A DNA stretch of 64,000 nucleotides from Arthrobacter sp. H-02-3 (GCF_003097355.1 NZ_PYUI01000007.1:62001-126000); one strand, 5' to 3'. Shown: positions 16,989 through 27,156, counted from the stretch's first letter. Notes: a model not told the origin generated them from the sequence alone. Numbers and translations: made by a program.

Positions 16989-17470
16989 CCGAAGACCGCC
17001 CCGAAGTTGCCCGGCTCCGCGTCCGGCTGCCGGTAGGAGCGGCGGATGCGGGAGGCCAGCCGGTCGGCAAGGAGTTCGGCAGTTACCTCGAGCTCATTGA
17101 AGAAATCGGTGCGCTTCAGGGCCGAGACGACGCGCTCCGGGCCGAGGTCCGGGAAGAAGGTCTTGGCGTAGTCGTGCGAGAGGTCCTCCTGCTCGTGGCG
17201 GAGGATCATGTGGGCGAACTCGTGCAGCACGATCTGCTGGCGGTGCACCTCCGATGCCGCCTTGGCGTGGAGGATGAGATCCAGGTCGTCCAGTCCGAAC
17301 CACAGGCCGCAGACCTTGTCCGTGGGTGTGTTGTCGATGGGCTTGATGACGATCCGGCGCCCCCTGGCGGACTCCAGGTGGGCCTGGATGGAGCGCATGG
17401 AGACTGGTTCCTGTAGCCGCAGGCTGTCTTCCGCAGTCCGTGCCCGTGCTCGGGCGACGCTGTAGTCCAT
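16985..17470 (-). CDS. ImmA/IrrE-family metallopeptidase
   Basis: 161 residues. Zinc-peptidase motif LHEFAHMILRHEQ (HEXXH, residues ~82-94) and a downstream helix with VTAELLADRLASRI supplying the third ligand region. An N-terminal segment (SIQAHLESARGRRIVIKPID) is typical of ImmA/IrrE proteins, which cleave repressors to switch on phage, ICE or stress genes. No partner helix-turn-helix repressor is seen next to it. Start ATG 17470 has AAGGATCAG about 6 nt upstream. It overlaps the downstream membrane protein by 4 nt, and the pair recurs in actinobacteria. Confidence 0.78.
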   Translation of the reverse strand: MDYSVARARARTAEDSLRLQEPVSMRSIQAHLESARGRRIVIKPIDNTPTDKVCGLWFGLDDLDLILHAKAASEVHRQQIVLHEFAHMILRHEQEDLSHDYAKTFFPDLGPERVVSALKRTDFFNELEVTAELLADRLASRIRRSYRQPDAEPGNFGAVFG

Positions 17471-17535
17471 GGGAGCTGATCCTTGGGATAGTCCGATAAG
17501 TGGCCAGAGTCCCCTGACTCCAAAGGAGGAGCCTA

Positions 17536-17742
17536 TCAGCCCTGTTCAGGGGCCTTCCCGGCACCCGGCGTGTCGGAAGAAGTAACGTTCGTCTCTGCCA
17601 GTTGTTCGTCTGGAGCGTCACCCATGTCCGGAGGAATGACAAAGCGCGCCTTGACGCCCTCACCGAGGTAGGTGTTACCTGTTGAGCTGCCCTGTGACTC
17701 GCAACCGCGCGGCGGACGAAAGATCGGGACACCTTGGCGCAA
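17536..17742 (-). other. Open frame of unclear status upstream of the protease gene
   Basis: A 68-codon frame from a TTG, with no ribosome-binding site; the first ATG (17625 region) would leave only ~29 residues (Asp/Glu/Thr-rich, ending AGKAPEQG). It ends 66 bp before the protease start. It could be a small partner protein, the end of a decayed regulator, or non-coding. The rest of the 17471-17785 gap shows no other gene. Confidence 0.25.
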
Positions 17743-17785
17743 ATAACTAGCCCGTGAATATCGCCTCGGAGGAATTATGGCAAGA

Positions 17786-17832
17786 AGAAACCCCGCCCTG
17801 CAGGCCGCTAAGCCTGCGAAGACGGGGTTTCT
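17786..17832 (-). terminator. Terminator after tRNA-Lys (right copy of the 40-bp element)
   Basis: Outer stem AGAAACCCCG (17786-17795) with CGGGGTTTCT (17823-17832), inner stem GCAGGC (17800-17805) with GCCTGC (17812-17817), followed on the minus strand by a U-rich TTTCTTCTT. It terminates tRNA-Lys and is about 85% identical to 15527-15566. Confidence 0.8.
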
Positions 17833-17838
17833 CTGTGG

Positions 17839-17911
17839 TGCACCCCCCGGGACTCGAACCCGGAACCCATTGATTAAGAGTCAATTGCTCTGCCAGTTGA
17901 GCTAGAGGTGC
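17839..17911 (-). tRNA. tRNA-Lys (anticodon CTT)
   Basis: A 73-nt cloverleaf: acceptor GCACCTC with GGGGTGC, D arm GCTCAACTGGCAGAGC, anticodon stem ATTGA with TCAAT around a loop containing CTT, and T arm GGTTCGAGTCC. CCA is encoded directly after it (17838-17836). The 3' end faces the protease/membrane module. Confidence 0.95.
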
Positions 17912-18026
17912 ATCTGTTGTTCTTGTTCATCGGGGCTTTTTCTTTCCCCGTTGTTCTCCGCAACGACATGAAACTCTACACGAGTTTGGCCGCGGTGTGA
18001 AATCGAGGCGCGGGGGAGGAGTCGCG

Positions 18027-19220
18027 CTAGGCGTGAAGGTTCAAAATCAGCGCAAAATCAGGGTTTTCGCCGTTGCTGAGGAGCCACAGGCGGCCGTCGG
18101 GGGCGAGTGAAACGTTCCGGATCCGACCGTACTTTCCTGTGAAATAGCTCACAGGATCGCGGGCGAATTCGCCCTTGAGGGGAACGGCCCACAGCCTTTG
18201 CCCGCGCAGGGCGCCCAGGTAGGCGGTGTTGCCGACAATTTCGAGCCCGCTGGGCGAGGAATCCGCCGTCGACGGCCACACGACTTTGGCGTCGAGGAAG
18301 CCGGTGCGGTGCGGGGCGCCCGTCACGTCCGGCCAGCCGTAGTTGCCGCCGGGCACGATTAGGTTGAGCTCGTCGTTGACATCGGGGCCGAATTCGCTGG
18401 CCCACAGCCTGCCCGCGCTGTCCCAGGCGAGTCCTTGCACGTTCCGGTGGCCCAGGCTGTAGACCGGGTTCTCGCCGAAAGGGTTTCCGGGCGCCGGCCG
18501 GCCATCGGCGGTGAGCCGGAGGATCTTCCCGCCGAGGGCCCTGCTGTCCTGCGGCTGCTCCCGGCGCTGCGAATCGCCGGTTCCCACATACAGAAAGCCG
18601 TCGGGACCGAAACGGATCCGTCCGCCATTGTGCGTGCCAGCCTTCGGAATCCCCGTGAAAACAGTCTCCGGGGCGCCCAGTTCCCACCGCCCGCCGCGGT
18701 CCTCGAGCCGCATGCGGACGATTCTGTTGTCTTGGGCCGCGGTGAAATATGCGTAAAGGTAGTGGTCCGTCGCGAAGTCAGGGGACAGGGCAAGGCCCAG
18801 GAGGCCGCCTTCGCCGCCGGGTACGACGCCGGGCACCTTGCCGAGGGTGCCCAGCTGTCCGCCGTTGATGGTCCGTAGCAGGGCGGAGTCGCGTTCGGAG
18901 ACGACGGCGGTGCCGTCCGGCAGGTAGACCGTGGACCACGGCAACTGCAGGCCGTCAATCCGCTCCGCCACCGTGGGCTCACCCGCCGTCCCCGGCGCGC
19001 CCGTGGCAGGGCCGCCCCCTTGCGGGGGCGTGGGAGAGGAGGCACCGCCGCCGGTGCAGGCGCTTGAGACAAACAGGGCAACGGCGAGGGCTGTTGCCCT
19101 GACCACGACATGGCGGAGCAGCAAGGCGAAAGTTGTAGGAACCGGGCCGGCTGCTACTGGCGCGTCCGGCGGGGCGGCCGGAATCCGGCGGCTTCGGCGT
19201 GTGCTGCGGAGACGAACCAT
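18027..19220 (-). CDS. PQQ-dependent sugar dehydrogenase-like lipoprotein (glucose/sorbosone dehydrogenase family)
   Basis: 397 residues. A basic N-terminus is followed by a hydrophobic signal with a lipobox-like FVSSACTGG (Cys near residue 55), a Gly/Pro linker and a six-bladed propeller of the GSDH family: NGGRIRFGPDGFLYVGTGD, GHRNVQGLAWD, WASEFGPDVNDELN, GGNYGWPDV. The family oxidises sugars using PQQ and acts outside the membrane; the substrate is unknown. From ATG 19220 the gene overlaps the upstream sunset-domain gene by 67 bp; no better start with a ribosome-binding site is seen inside, so the N-terminus is uncertain. Confidence 0.8.
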   Translation of the reverse strand: MVRLRSTRRSRRIPAAPPDAPVAAGPVPTTFALLLRHVVVRATALAVALFVSSACTGGGASSPTPPQGGGPATGAPGTAGEPTVAERIDGLQLPWSTVYLPDGTAVVSERDSALLRTINGGQLGTLGKVPGVVPGGEGGLLGLALSPDFATDHYLYAYFTAAQDNRIVRMRLEDRGGRWELGAPETVFTGIPKAGTHNGGRIRFGPDGFLYVGTGDSQRREQPQDSRALGGKILRLTADGRPAPGNPFGENPVYSLGHRNVQGLAWDSAGRLWASEFGPDVNDELNLIVPGGNYGWPDVTGAPHRTGFLDAKVVWPSTADSSPSGLEIVGNTAYLGALRGQRLWAVPLKGEFARDPVSYFTGKYGRIRNVSLAPDGRLWLLSNGENPDFALILNLHA

Positions 19221-20179
19221 ACTTCCGCCCGGGCTTCTTCGTAGGCCGGGCTGGAGTCTTCGTAGTAGGTCATCGACAATGCGTTGCCCTTGACGGTGAA
19301 GCCTTCCGGTCCGCTGCCGTCGGCCGCCGGGGCCGCCGATCCCTCGCCGTAGGGCTGGTCAGTAGCGAGGTGGCCCGTGGGCTCGGTCGTGTGGCTTGCG
19401 GAAGCCTCCGTTGCCGCGGACGAGGCGGCCATCTGCGTGGTCTCCATGTCGGCAAGGGGCGCTGCCGCTGGTGCTGCTCCTGTAGCGGGGCCGGGCGACT
19501 CGGGCATCGCTGCGGCGGCGGCGCCGGTGGCATTCGCAACACCAGGGGCAGCGCTCCCGGCACTGACGTTGGCGCCTTCATTGTCGGCTGCCTCCGCGGC
19601 TGCCGTCTCAGCTCCGGGCAGGGTCGGCGAGTGGGGCTCGGTGTATTCGGGATGGTGCACCGGAGGCCCGGCAGCAGCCGCCGGTTCGGCGGCAACTCCT
19701 GGAACGTGCGCAGCGTGGGCCGGTTCGTGGTGGGTCGTGGCCGCATGCGCATCGGCCGGTGCGGCGGTCTCGGACCACTGGGTCTCCCACTCGGTGCTGT
19801 CCGCAACGCCGGCGGCTTCCGGCGCGCCTGCCGCGGCCGTGGCTGCGCCCGCGGCCGGTTCGATCGTCGGGGGCGCTGCCGGTTCGGGAGCGGGGGTCAT
19901 CTTCTCTGCAGTGGCCTGCGGCGCAGGGGTCTCCGGTGCAGCCATCTCGGCCGGCGGCATCGCCGCCGAGGGCGCCTCAGGTGTTTGCATCGCTTCTGGC
20001 GCTGGCGCCGCCGTCGAACCCGCCGCCGTCGAACCGGCCGCCGTGCCGGAAGAGCTGCCGGTGCTGGTGGTTCCGGCGGAGGCGGAACCTGCGCCCGGGC
20101 GGCTCTTATTGCGGTTGAGCACGGCCCAGACCACAGCGACCACCACGATGATGACGACGAGCCAGACTATCCAGTCCAT
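19154..20179 (-). CDS. Membrane-anchored Ala/Pro-rich protein with a C-terminal sunset (ArfC-like) domain
   Basis: 341 residues. One N-terminal helix (WIVWLVVIIVVVAVVWAVL), a ~250-residue Ala/Pro/Thr/Glu linker with His-rich patches (TTHHEPAHAAH), and a conserved ~45-residue end (GFTVKGNALSMTYYEDSSP, then EARAEVWFVSAAHAEAAGF). That end matches the sunset domain seen in ArfC, an accessory protein of the mycobacterial OmpA channel, and at the tail of some actinobacterial ribosomal proteins. Its function is unknown. Start ATG 20179 has AAAGG 8 nt upstream. It overlaps the downstream sugar dehydrogenase gene. Confidence 0.75.
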   Translation of the reverse strand: MDWIVWLVVIIVVVAVVWAVLNRNKSRPGAGSASAGTTSTGSSSGTAAGSTAAGSTAAPAPEAMQTPEAPSAAMPPAEMAAPETPAPQATAEKMTPAPEPAAPPTIEPAAGAATAAAGAPEAAGVADSTEWETQWSETAAPADAHAATTHHEPAHAAHVPGVAAEPAAAAGPPVHHPEYTEPHSPTLPGAETAAAEAADNEGANVSAGSAAPGVANATGAAAAAMPESPGPATGAAPAAAPLADMETTQMAASSAATEASASHTTEPTGHLATDQPYGEGSAAPAADGSGPEGFTVKGNALSMTYYEDSSPAYEEARAEVWFVSAAHAEAAGFRPPRRTRQ

Positions 20180-20224
20180 AGCAGAGCCTTTCAGTCCATA
20201 TTCAGTCCATGAGATTCAGTCCAT
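20172..20224 (-). repeat. Four copies of ATGGACTG around the sunset-domain gene start
   Basis: On the minus strand ATGGACTGAA occurs at 20224-20215, 20210-20201 and 20199-20190, and ATGGACTG again at the real start (20179-20172). The first three are tight direct repeats, so the start-codon region seems to have been copied upstream. Only the last has a well-placed ribosome-binding site. Confidence 0.6.
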
Positions 20225-20379
20225 GAGGCACGGTTGCCGATGCTTGACGGTACGTCCGGGCCAAGCCGGCTGTCCACCCTTCCCGGGGCCGACACGGCCG
20301 CCTGCCGCGAGGGCACGGGCGGCCCCGCGAGCTGGCCGGAAACCGAAAACGAGCAAGGCCCGCCGTGTAGCCTCGCCTC

Positions 20380-21348
20380 ATGGATTTCAAGCGACTGCGG
20401 ATTCTGCGCGAACTCGCCGACCGCGGCACGGTAGGCGCCACCGCCGAGGCCATGAACGTGACGCCGTCGGCTGTGTCTCAACAGCTCAAAACCCTGCAGG
20501 AAGAACTGGGCGTGGTCCTGGTGGAGAAGTCCGGCAGGGGAGTGCGGCTCACCGAGGCTGGCCTGGCCATGGCAGGCGCTGCTGCCGAGGTGTCCACCGC
20601 CATGGCACGGGCCGAGGCAACCATCGACACCTACCGGCGGGGCTGGCAGACGCGGGTTGTGGCGGCCTTTTTTCCCAGCGCCGCGGAGATGTTCCTCCCG
20701 GGCCTCCTGCACCGGGTCAAGGCCATCGAGGGCCTCCGCTTCGAAGCGCACTTCGAGGATCCCGGCGTTGCCGGGTTCGCCGGGCTGACCGCGGACTACG
20801 ACATCGTCCTGGCCCACAGCGTCGACGGTCCCGAAGTCTTCGGCGGCCAGGGCCTGGCCGTGGTGCCGTTGCTGGAGGAACCCCTGGACGTGGCCCTGCC
20901 CGCGGGGCACGCGCTGGCCGCTAAGGCCACGCTGTGCGCCGAGGACGTCGTCGGCTTCCCCTGGATGGGCGTTCCCGAGGGCTTTCCCTTCGACACCGTG
21001 CTGCGCCAGATTGAGCTGCGGGCCGGCTCGCAGGCTGTCCGCGCCCAGCAGTTCCCCGATCTGCGTGTGCTCGAAGCCCTTGTCAGCGCCGGCCACGGGC
21101 TGAGCCTGCTGCCGCGGTACACGGCTGTCAGCAACCAGGACCGCGGATTCGTCCTGCGCCCGCTCGAAGGCGTAAAGGCCAACCGCAGCATTGTTGCCCT
21201 CGCCCGTCCCGACGTCGCGGCCCGGACCACCATCCAGCAGGTCCTGGCGATGCTGAAGGCCGAGGCCCAAGCTGTCGCCGAAGCTCCGCAACAGCGTGAC
21301 GCGGCTCACCGAATTCGCGGCCAAGCGGCCGCGGATTTCATCATGTGA
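20380..21348 (+). CDS. LysR-family transcriptional regulator
   Basis: 322 residues. The N-terminal winged helix-turn-helix (residues ~1-62: RLRILRELADRGTVGATAEAMNVTPSAVSQQL) is LysR-type, followed by a substrate-binding domain (~90-290: VVAAFFPSAAEMFLPGLL ... VEALVSAGHGLSLLPRYT). LysR proteins usually activate genes in response to a metabolite; the ligand is unknown. The nearest genes are the divergent sunset-domain gene and downstream ilvD. ATG 20380 lacks a Shine-Dalgarno; TAGCCT about 7 nt upstream may be a -10 of a leaderless mRNA. Confidence 0.9.
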   Translation: MDFKRLRILRELADRGTVGATAEAMNVTPSAVSQQLKTLQEELGVVLVEKSGRGVRLTEAGLAMAGAAAEVSTAMARAEATIDTYRRGWQTRVVAAFFPSAAEMFLPGLLHRVKAIEGLRFEAHFEDPGVAGFAGLTADYDIVLAHSVDGPEVFGGQGLAVVPLLEEPLDVALPAGHALAAKATLCAEDVVGFPWMGVPEGFPFDTVLRQIELRAGSQAVRAQQFPDLRVLEALVSAGHGLSLLPRYTAVSNQDRGFVLRPLEGVKANRSIVALARPDVAARTTIQQVLAMLKAEAQAVAEAPQQRDAAHRIRGQAAADFIM

Positions 21349-21355
21349 GATGAGA

Positions 21356-21367
21356 GTCCACTATTTG
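21356..21367 (-). promoter_or_regulatory. Weak LtbR-like box upstream of ilvD
   Basis: On the minus strand CAAATAGTGGAC. The first nine bases are identical to the box before ilvB (CAAATAGTGAGAC), but the second half is one base short. It lies 80-92 bp before ilvD. Confidence 0.35.
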
Positions 21368-21434
21368 ATCGAAATATTCCCGGTTTTCCGCTTAACGCTC
21401 CCTCATGGGGTCGTTGGGGTCCGGGGCAGACCCC

Positions 21435-21440
21435 TAGACT
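21435..21440 (+). promoter_or_regulatory. -10 element of a probably leaderless ilvD transcript
   Basis: TAGACT ends 7 nt before the ATG at 21448, with no ribosome-binding site between. A TTGGGG about 15 nt upstream is a poor -35. Confidence 0.5.
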
Positions 21441-21447
21441 TTGAGCC

Positions 21448-23169
21448 ATGAGTCAGGACACCCAAACAGCAGCAGACACCAAGCCGGACATCAAGCCCCG
21501 CAGCCGGGTCGTTACCGATGGAATCCACGCCGCGCCCGCGCGCGGTATGTTCCGGGCGGTCGGCATGGGCGATGACGATTTCGCCAAGCCCCAGATCGGT
21601 GTGGCGAGTTCGTGGAACGAGATCACTCCCTGCAACCTTTCTTTGAACCGGCTCGCCCAGGGCGCCAAGGAAGGCGTGCACGCCGGCGGCGGGTTCCCGA
21701 TGCAGTTCGGCACCATTTCCGTCTCTGACGGCATCTCCATGGGGCATGAGGGCATGCACTTCTCCCTCGTCTCCCGCGAAGTCATTGCCGACTCCGTCGA
21801 GACCGTCATGCAGGCCGAGCGGATCGACGGCTCCGTCCTGCTGGCCGGGTGCGACAAGTCCCTGCCCGGCATGCTGATGGCCGCGGCCCGCCTGGACCTC
21901 GCAGCCGTGTTCCTCTACGCCGGCTCGATCATGCCCGGCTGGGTCAAGCTCGAGGACGGCTCCGAGAAGGAAGTCACCCTGATCGACGCGTTCGAGGCCG
22001 TCGGTGCCTGCGCCGCCGGGAAGATGAGCCGCGAGGACCTGGACCGCATCGAAAAGGCCATCTGCCCGGGCGAAGGCGCCTGCGGCGGCATGTACACCGC
22101 GAACACCATGGCGTGCATCGGTGAGGCCCTGGGCATGTCCCTGCCCGGCTCGGCCGCGCCGCCCTCCGCGGACCGCCGCCGCGACGCATTCGCGCACAAG
22201 TCCGGCGAAGCCGTGGTCAACCTCCTGCGCCTGGGCATCACCGCCCGGGACATCATGACCAAGAAGGCCTTCGAGAACGCGATCGCCGTCACCATGGCCT
22301 TCGGCGGGTCCACCAACGCCGTGCTGCACCTGCTCGCCATCGCCCGCGAAGCCGAGGTCGAGCTGACCCTGGACGACTTCAACCGGATCGGCGACAAGAT
22401 CCCGCACCTGGGCGACCTCAAGCCGTTCGGCCGTTACGTGATGACCGACGTCGACAAGATCGGCGGCGTGCCGGTCATCATGAGGGCCCTGCTCGACGCC
22501 GGCCTGCTGCACGGTGACTGCCTCACCGTCACCGGCAAGACCGTCGCGGAAAACCTCGCCGCGATCAACCCGCCGGACCCGGACGGCAAAGTGCTCCGCG
22601 CCATGGACAACCCGATCCACAAGACCGGCGGCATCACCATCCTGCACGGCTCGATGGCCCCCGAGGGCGCCGTCGTCAAGAGCGCCGGCTTCGACGCGGA
22701 CGTCTTCGAAGGCACCGCCCGCGTGTTCGAACGCGAACAGGGCGCCCTGGACGCGCTGGACAAGGGCGAGATCCACAAGGGCGACGTCGTCGTCATCCGC
22801 TACGAGGGACCCAAGGGCGGCCCCGGCATGCGCGAGATGCTCGCCATCACCGGCGCCATCAAGGGTGCGGGCCTGGGCAAGGACGTCCTGCTGCTCACCG
22901 ACGGCCGCTTCTCCGGCGGCACCACGGGCCTGTGCATCGGCCACGTCGCACCGGAAGCCGTCGACGGCGGCCCGATCGCGTTCGTCAAGGACGGCGACCG
23001 GATCCGGGTGGACATCGCGGCCCGCACCTTCGACCTCCTGGTCGACGAGGCCGAGCTCGAGTCCCGCAAGGTCGGCTGGGAACCCCTGCCGGCCAAGTTC
23101 ACCAAGGGCGTCCTCGCGAAGTACGCCAAGCTCGTCCACAGCGCCTCCACCGGCGCCTACTGCGGGTAG
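21448..23169 (+). CDS. ilvD: Dihydroxy-acid dehydratase
   Basis: 573 residues, the standard length. Iron-sulfur ligand motifs are present: NEITPCN (Cys near 61), [11 protein letters not shown] and [14 protein letters not shown]. The C-terminal domain has [19 protein letters not shown] sequence ([10 protein letters not shown]). It dehydrates 2,3-dihydroxy-isovalerate and -methylvalerate in Val and Ile synthesis, the step after IlvC. It is separate from the ilvBNC operon by about 380 bp that include a palindromic repeat, a regulatory box and the ilvB leader. Confidence 0.97.
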   Translation: MSQDTQTAADTKPDIKPRSRVVTDGIHAAPARGMFRAVGMGDDDFAKPQIGVASSWNEITPCNLSLNRLAQGAKEGVHAGGGFPMQFGTISVSDGISMGHEGMHFSLVSREVIADSVETVMQAERIDGSVLLAGCDKSLPGMLMAAARLDLAAVFLYAGSIMPGWVKLEDGSEKEVTLIDAFEAVGACAAGKMSREDLDRIEKAICPGEGACGGMYTANTMACIGEALGMSLPGSAAPPSADRRRDAFAHKSGEAVVNLLRLGITARDIMTKKAFENAIAVTMAFGGSTNAVLHLLAIAREAEVELTLDDFNRIGDKIPHLGDLKPFGRYVMTDVDKIGGVPVIMRALLDAGLLHGDCLTVTGKTVAENLAAINPPDPDGKVLRAMDNPIHKTGGITILHGSMAPEGAVVKSAGFDADVFEGTARVFEREQGALDALDKGEIHKGDVVVIRYEGPKGGPGMREMLAITGAIKGAGLGKDVLLLTDGRFSGGTTGLCIGHVAPEAVDGGPIAFVKDGDRIRVDIAARTFDLLVDEAELESRKVGWEPLPAKFTKGVLAKYAKLVHSASTGAYCG

Positions 23170-23188
23170 CGCACGCTGAACAGCTAAA

Positions 23189-23255
23189 CCCAACTAGCTC
23201 GCACCTGTGGCCGTTATGAGCGGGCATAACGGCCAATAACTGCGAGCTAGTTGGG
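23189..23255. repeat. Dispersed palindromic repeat, copy 1
   Basis: Outer arms CCCAACTAGCTCGCA (23189-23203) and its perfect complement (23241-23255); inner arms GGCCGTTATG and CATAACGGCC around a short centre. The same element, diverged, occurs at 38029-38094. It looks like a REP/MITE-like intergenic element and may also terminate ilvD. Confidence 0.8.
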
Positions 23256-23284
23256 GTGGCGTTCATCCAGTGGACAGCGTTGTC

Positions 23285-23328
23285 CAAATAGTGAGACAGG
23301 TGCCCGGCTCGTTGACACTTGTCTCACT
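23285..23328 (+). promoter_or_regulatory. LtbR/NdgR-like operator and promoter region of ilvB
   Basis: CAAATAGTGAGAC (23285-23297) fits the ATAGTGAGAC-type motif reported for the IclR regulator LtbR. AGTGAGACA (23290-23298) is repeated in inverted form as TGTCTCACT (23320-23328). A TTGACA (23312-23317) lies between the arms as a possible -35, so a bound regulator would block it. Confidence 0.55.
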
Positions 23329-23347
23329 CAGAGGGAAAACTGAACGC

Positions 23348-23410
23348 ATGATCGAGATCGTTACCGCCGGTGCATCCGTCGTCGTACTTACCAAGCGCGT
23401 GGCTGACTAG
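23348..23410 (+). CDS. ilvB leader peptide (attenuation control)
   Basis: A 20-codon frame, [20 protein letters not shown]. Eight of its 20 residues are Ile, Val or Leu, with GTC-GTC-GTA-CTT in a row. Its position, 28 bp before a strong intrinsic terminator and 140 bp before ilvB, is that of a leader peptide for attenuation by branched-chain aminoacyl-tRNA supply, as known for ilvBNC of Corynebacterium. GAGG lies about 14 nt before the ATG. A small GGCT-GACT-AGCC hairpin spans the stop, and GCGCGTG (23396-23402 region) can pair with CACGCGC just before the terminator. Confidence 0.75.
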   Translation: MIEIVTAGASVVVLTKRVAD

Positions 23411-23437
23411 CCCGACTGGTAACGAACCGTCACGCGC

Positions 23438-23474
23438 AACCCCTCGAAGAGCCACTCGGCTGAGGGGTTTTTTT
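23438..23474 (+). terminator. ilvB attenuator terminator
   Basis: AACCCCTC (23438-23445) pairs with GAGGGGTT (23462-23469), with an inner AGCC/GGCT pair, and is followed by seven Ts (23468-23474). It stands between the leader peptide and the ilvB start, so it must be bypassed for ilvBNC expression. Confidence 0.85.
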
Positions 23475-23549
23475 ATTTCCCGCAGCACCAGCACCACGCA
23501 AGACCCAAGAAGTTCCACGATCACCGAAGATCCACAAAGGAAGAGTCCG

Positions 23550-25448
23550 ATGAGCAAAGGATCGCCGATCAGCCCCTCGCTGATGGCCACAAAGTCCGCT
23601 GGAGCCCACAAGGCTCCGGATCGCGTCGAACGTCCGGCTGACGCCGGCGTCGACACTGCTGCCGTCTCTCCTGTCCTCGGACCGAACAACGTCGTACCCC
23701 CGACCGTTATGACCGGTTCGCAAGCAATTGTCCGCTCGCTCGAAGAACTCGGCGTCCAGGACATTTTCGGTTTGCCCGGTGGCGCGATCCTGCCCACCTA
23801 TGACCCCTTGATGGCCTCCAAAATGAACCACGTTCTGGTCCGTCACGAACAGGGAGCCGGCCACGCCGCGCAAGGCTACGCCATGGTCACCGGACGGGTT
23901 GGCGTCTGCATCGCCACCTCTGGCCCGGGTGCCACCAACCTCGTCACCGCCATCATGGATGCCCACATGGACTCCGTGCCGATGGTGGCCATCACTGGCC
24001 AGGTGTCCAGCGGGGTGATCGGCACCGACGCATTCCAGGAAGCGGACATCGTCGGGATCACCATGCCGATCACGAAGCACTCCTTCCTGGTCACCGACCC
24101 CAACGACATCCCGCACGTCATGGCCGAGGCCTTCCACCTGGCCTCCACCGGGCGCCCGGGACCCGTCCTCGTCGATGTCGCCAAGGACGCCCAGCAGGGC
24201 CAGATGACGTTCTCCTGGCCGCCCAAGATCGATCTGCCGGGCTACCGGCCGGTGCTGCGCGGCCACAGCAAGCAGGTCCGCGAGGCCGCCCGGCTCATCA
24301 CCGCCGCCAGCAAGCCCGTGCTCTATGTCGGCGGCGGTGTGGTCAAGGCCCACGCCTCGGCCGAGCTGCGCGAACTGGCCGAGCTGACCGGCGCACCCGT
24401 CGTGACCACCCTGATGGCCCGCGGCGTGTTCCCGGACTCGCACCCGCAGCACGTTGGCATGCCGGGCATGCACGGCACCGTTTCCGCCGTGACCGCCCTG
24501 CAGCAGTCCGACCTCCTCATCACCCTCGGCGCACGGTTCGATGACCGGGTGACCGGCGTCCTGAAGTCCTTCGCCCCGAACGCCAAGGTCATCCACGCCG
24601 ACATCGATCCGGCGGAGATCTCCAAGAACCGCACGGCCGACGTCCCGATCGTTGGCTCGGTCAAGGAGATCATTCCGGAACTGAGCGAGGCCCTGCGCAC
24701 GCAGTTCGAAGCCTTCGGCACCCCGGATCTGACCAACTGGTGGGCATTCCTGAACAACCTCAAGGAAACCTACCCGCTCGGCTGGACCGAACCCGAGGAC
24801 GGCCTCAGCGCCCCGCAACGCGTGATCGAACGCATCGGTGCCCTGACCGGACCCGAGGGTGTGTACGTCGCCGGCGTCGGACAGCACCAGATGTGGGCCT
24901 CGCAGTTCATTAAGTACGAACGCCCGCACGCCTGGCTGAACTCCGGCGGCGCCGGCACCATGGGCTACGCCGTGCCGGCGGCCATGGGCGCCAAGGTGGG
25001 TGAACCCGACCGCGTGGTCTGGGCGATCGACGGCGACGGCTGCTTCCAGATGACCAACCAGGAACTGGCCACCTGCGCGATCAACAAGATCCCGATCAAG
25101 GTTGCCATCATCAACAACTCCTCGCTGGGCATGGTCCGGCAGTGGCAGACCCTCTTCTACGAGGGCCGCTACTCCAACACCGACCTCAACACCGGCCATG
25201 ACACGATCCGCATTCCGGACTTCGTCAAGCTGGCGGACGCCTACGGCTGCGCTGCCTTCCGCTGCGAACGCGACGAGGACATCGACGCCACCATCCAGAA
25301 GGCCCTGGAGATCAATGACCGCCCCGTGGTCATCGACTTCGTCGTGAGCCCCAACTCGATGGTGTGGCCGATGGTCCCCTCGGGGGTCAGCAACGACCAG
25401 ATCCAGGTTGCCCGCAACATGACCCCGGAATGGGAAGAGGAGGACTGA
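23550..25448 (+). CDS. ilvB: Acetolactate synthase large subunit
   Basis: 632 residues with the three ThDP-enzyme domains. The N-terminal Pyr domain begins [25 protein letters not shown] and has the catalytic Glu in VRHEQGAGH; the PP domain has the ThDP motif [12 protein letters not shown]...NN. It condenses pyruvate to acetolactate or with 2-ketobutyrate, the first common step of Ile/Val/Leu synthesis. ATG 23550 has AAAGGAAG 6-9 nt upstream; the frame is open to 23370 but that part overlaps the leader and terminator. An ~55-residue variable N-terminus precedes the catalytic core. First gene of ilvB-ilvN-ilvC. Confidence 0.97.
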   Translation: MSKGSPISPSLMATKSAGAHKAPDRVERPADAGVDTAAVSPVLGPNNVVPPTVMTGSQAIVRSLEELGVQDIFGLPGGAILPTYDPLMASKMNHVLVRHEQGAGHAAQGYAMVTGRVGVCIATSGPGATNLVTAIMDAHMDSVPMVAITGQVSSGVIGTDAFQEADIVGITMPITKHSFLVTDPNDIPHVMAEAFHLASTGRPGPVLVDVAKDAQQGQMTFSWPPKIDLPGYRPVLRGHSKQVREAARLITAASKPVLYVGGGVVKAHASAELRELAELTGAPVVTTLMARGVFPDSHPQHVGMPGMHGTVSAVTALQQSDLLITLGARFDDRVTGVLKSFAPNAKVIHADIDPAEISKNRTADVPIVGSVKEIIPELSEALRTQFEAFGTPDLTNWWAFLNNLKETYPLGWTEPEDGLSAPQRVIERIGALTGPEGVYVAGVGQHQMWASQFIKYERPHAWLNSGGAGTMGYAVPAAMGAKVGEPDRVVWAIDGDGCFQMTNQELATCAINKIPIKVAIINNSSLGMVRQWQTLFYEGRYSNTDLNTGHDTIRIPDFVKLADAYGCAAFRCERDEDIDATIQKALEINDRPVVIDFVVSPNSMVWPMVPSGVSNDQIQVARNMTPEWEEED

Positions 25449-25450
25449 AC

Positions 25451-27086
<1,636 letters not shown>

Positions 27087-27111
27087 ACCGCGGCCCGCTA
27101 AATATTGCCCG

Positions 27112-27156
27112 GCAGGGGAGCCGGACACCTTTTTCCTGGGGGTCCGGCTTCCCTGC
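27112..27156 (+). terminator. Hairpin after ilvC
   Basis: GCAGGGGAGCCGGAC (27112-27126) pairs with 27142-27156 (one G-T pair). The T run is in the loop, not after the stem, so it may be a partial terminator or an mRNA-stability hairpin between ilvC and serA. Confidence 0.5.

Noticed and set aside
17536..17742. A helix-turn-helix partner for the ImmA-like protease
   Set aside because: The frame has no helix-turn-helix pattern, uses a TTG without a ribosome-binding site and may be non-coding; kept only as a low-confidence feature.
19199..20924. Long plus-strand frames over the Ala-rich protein and LysR gene
   Set aside because: They are shadows of the Ala/Pro-rich minus-strand gene and of LysR, consisting of Arg/Gly or Ala/Val runs only.
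23256..23549. T-box riboswitch before ilvB
   Set aside because: No T-box sequence or specifier-loop architecture is seen; the leader peptide explains the terminator better.
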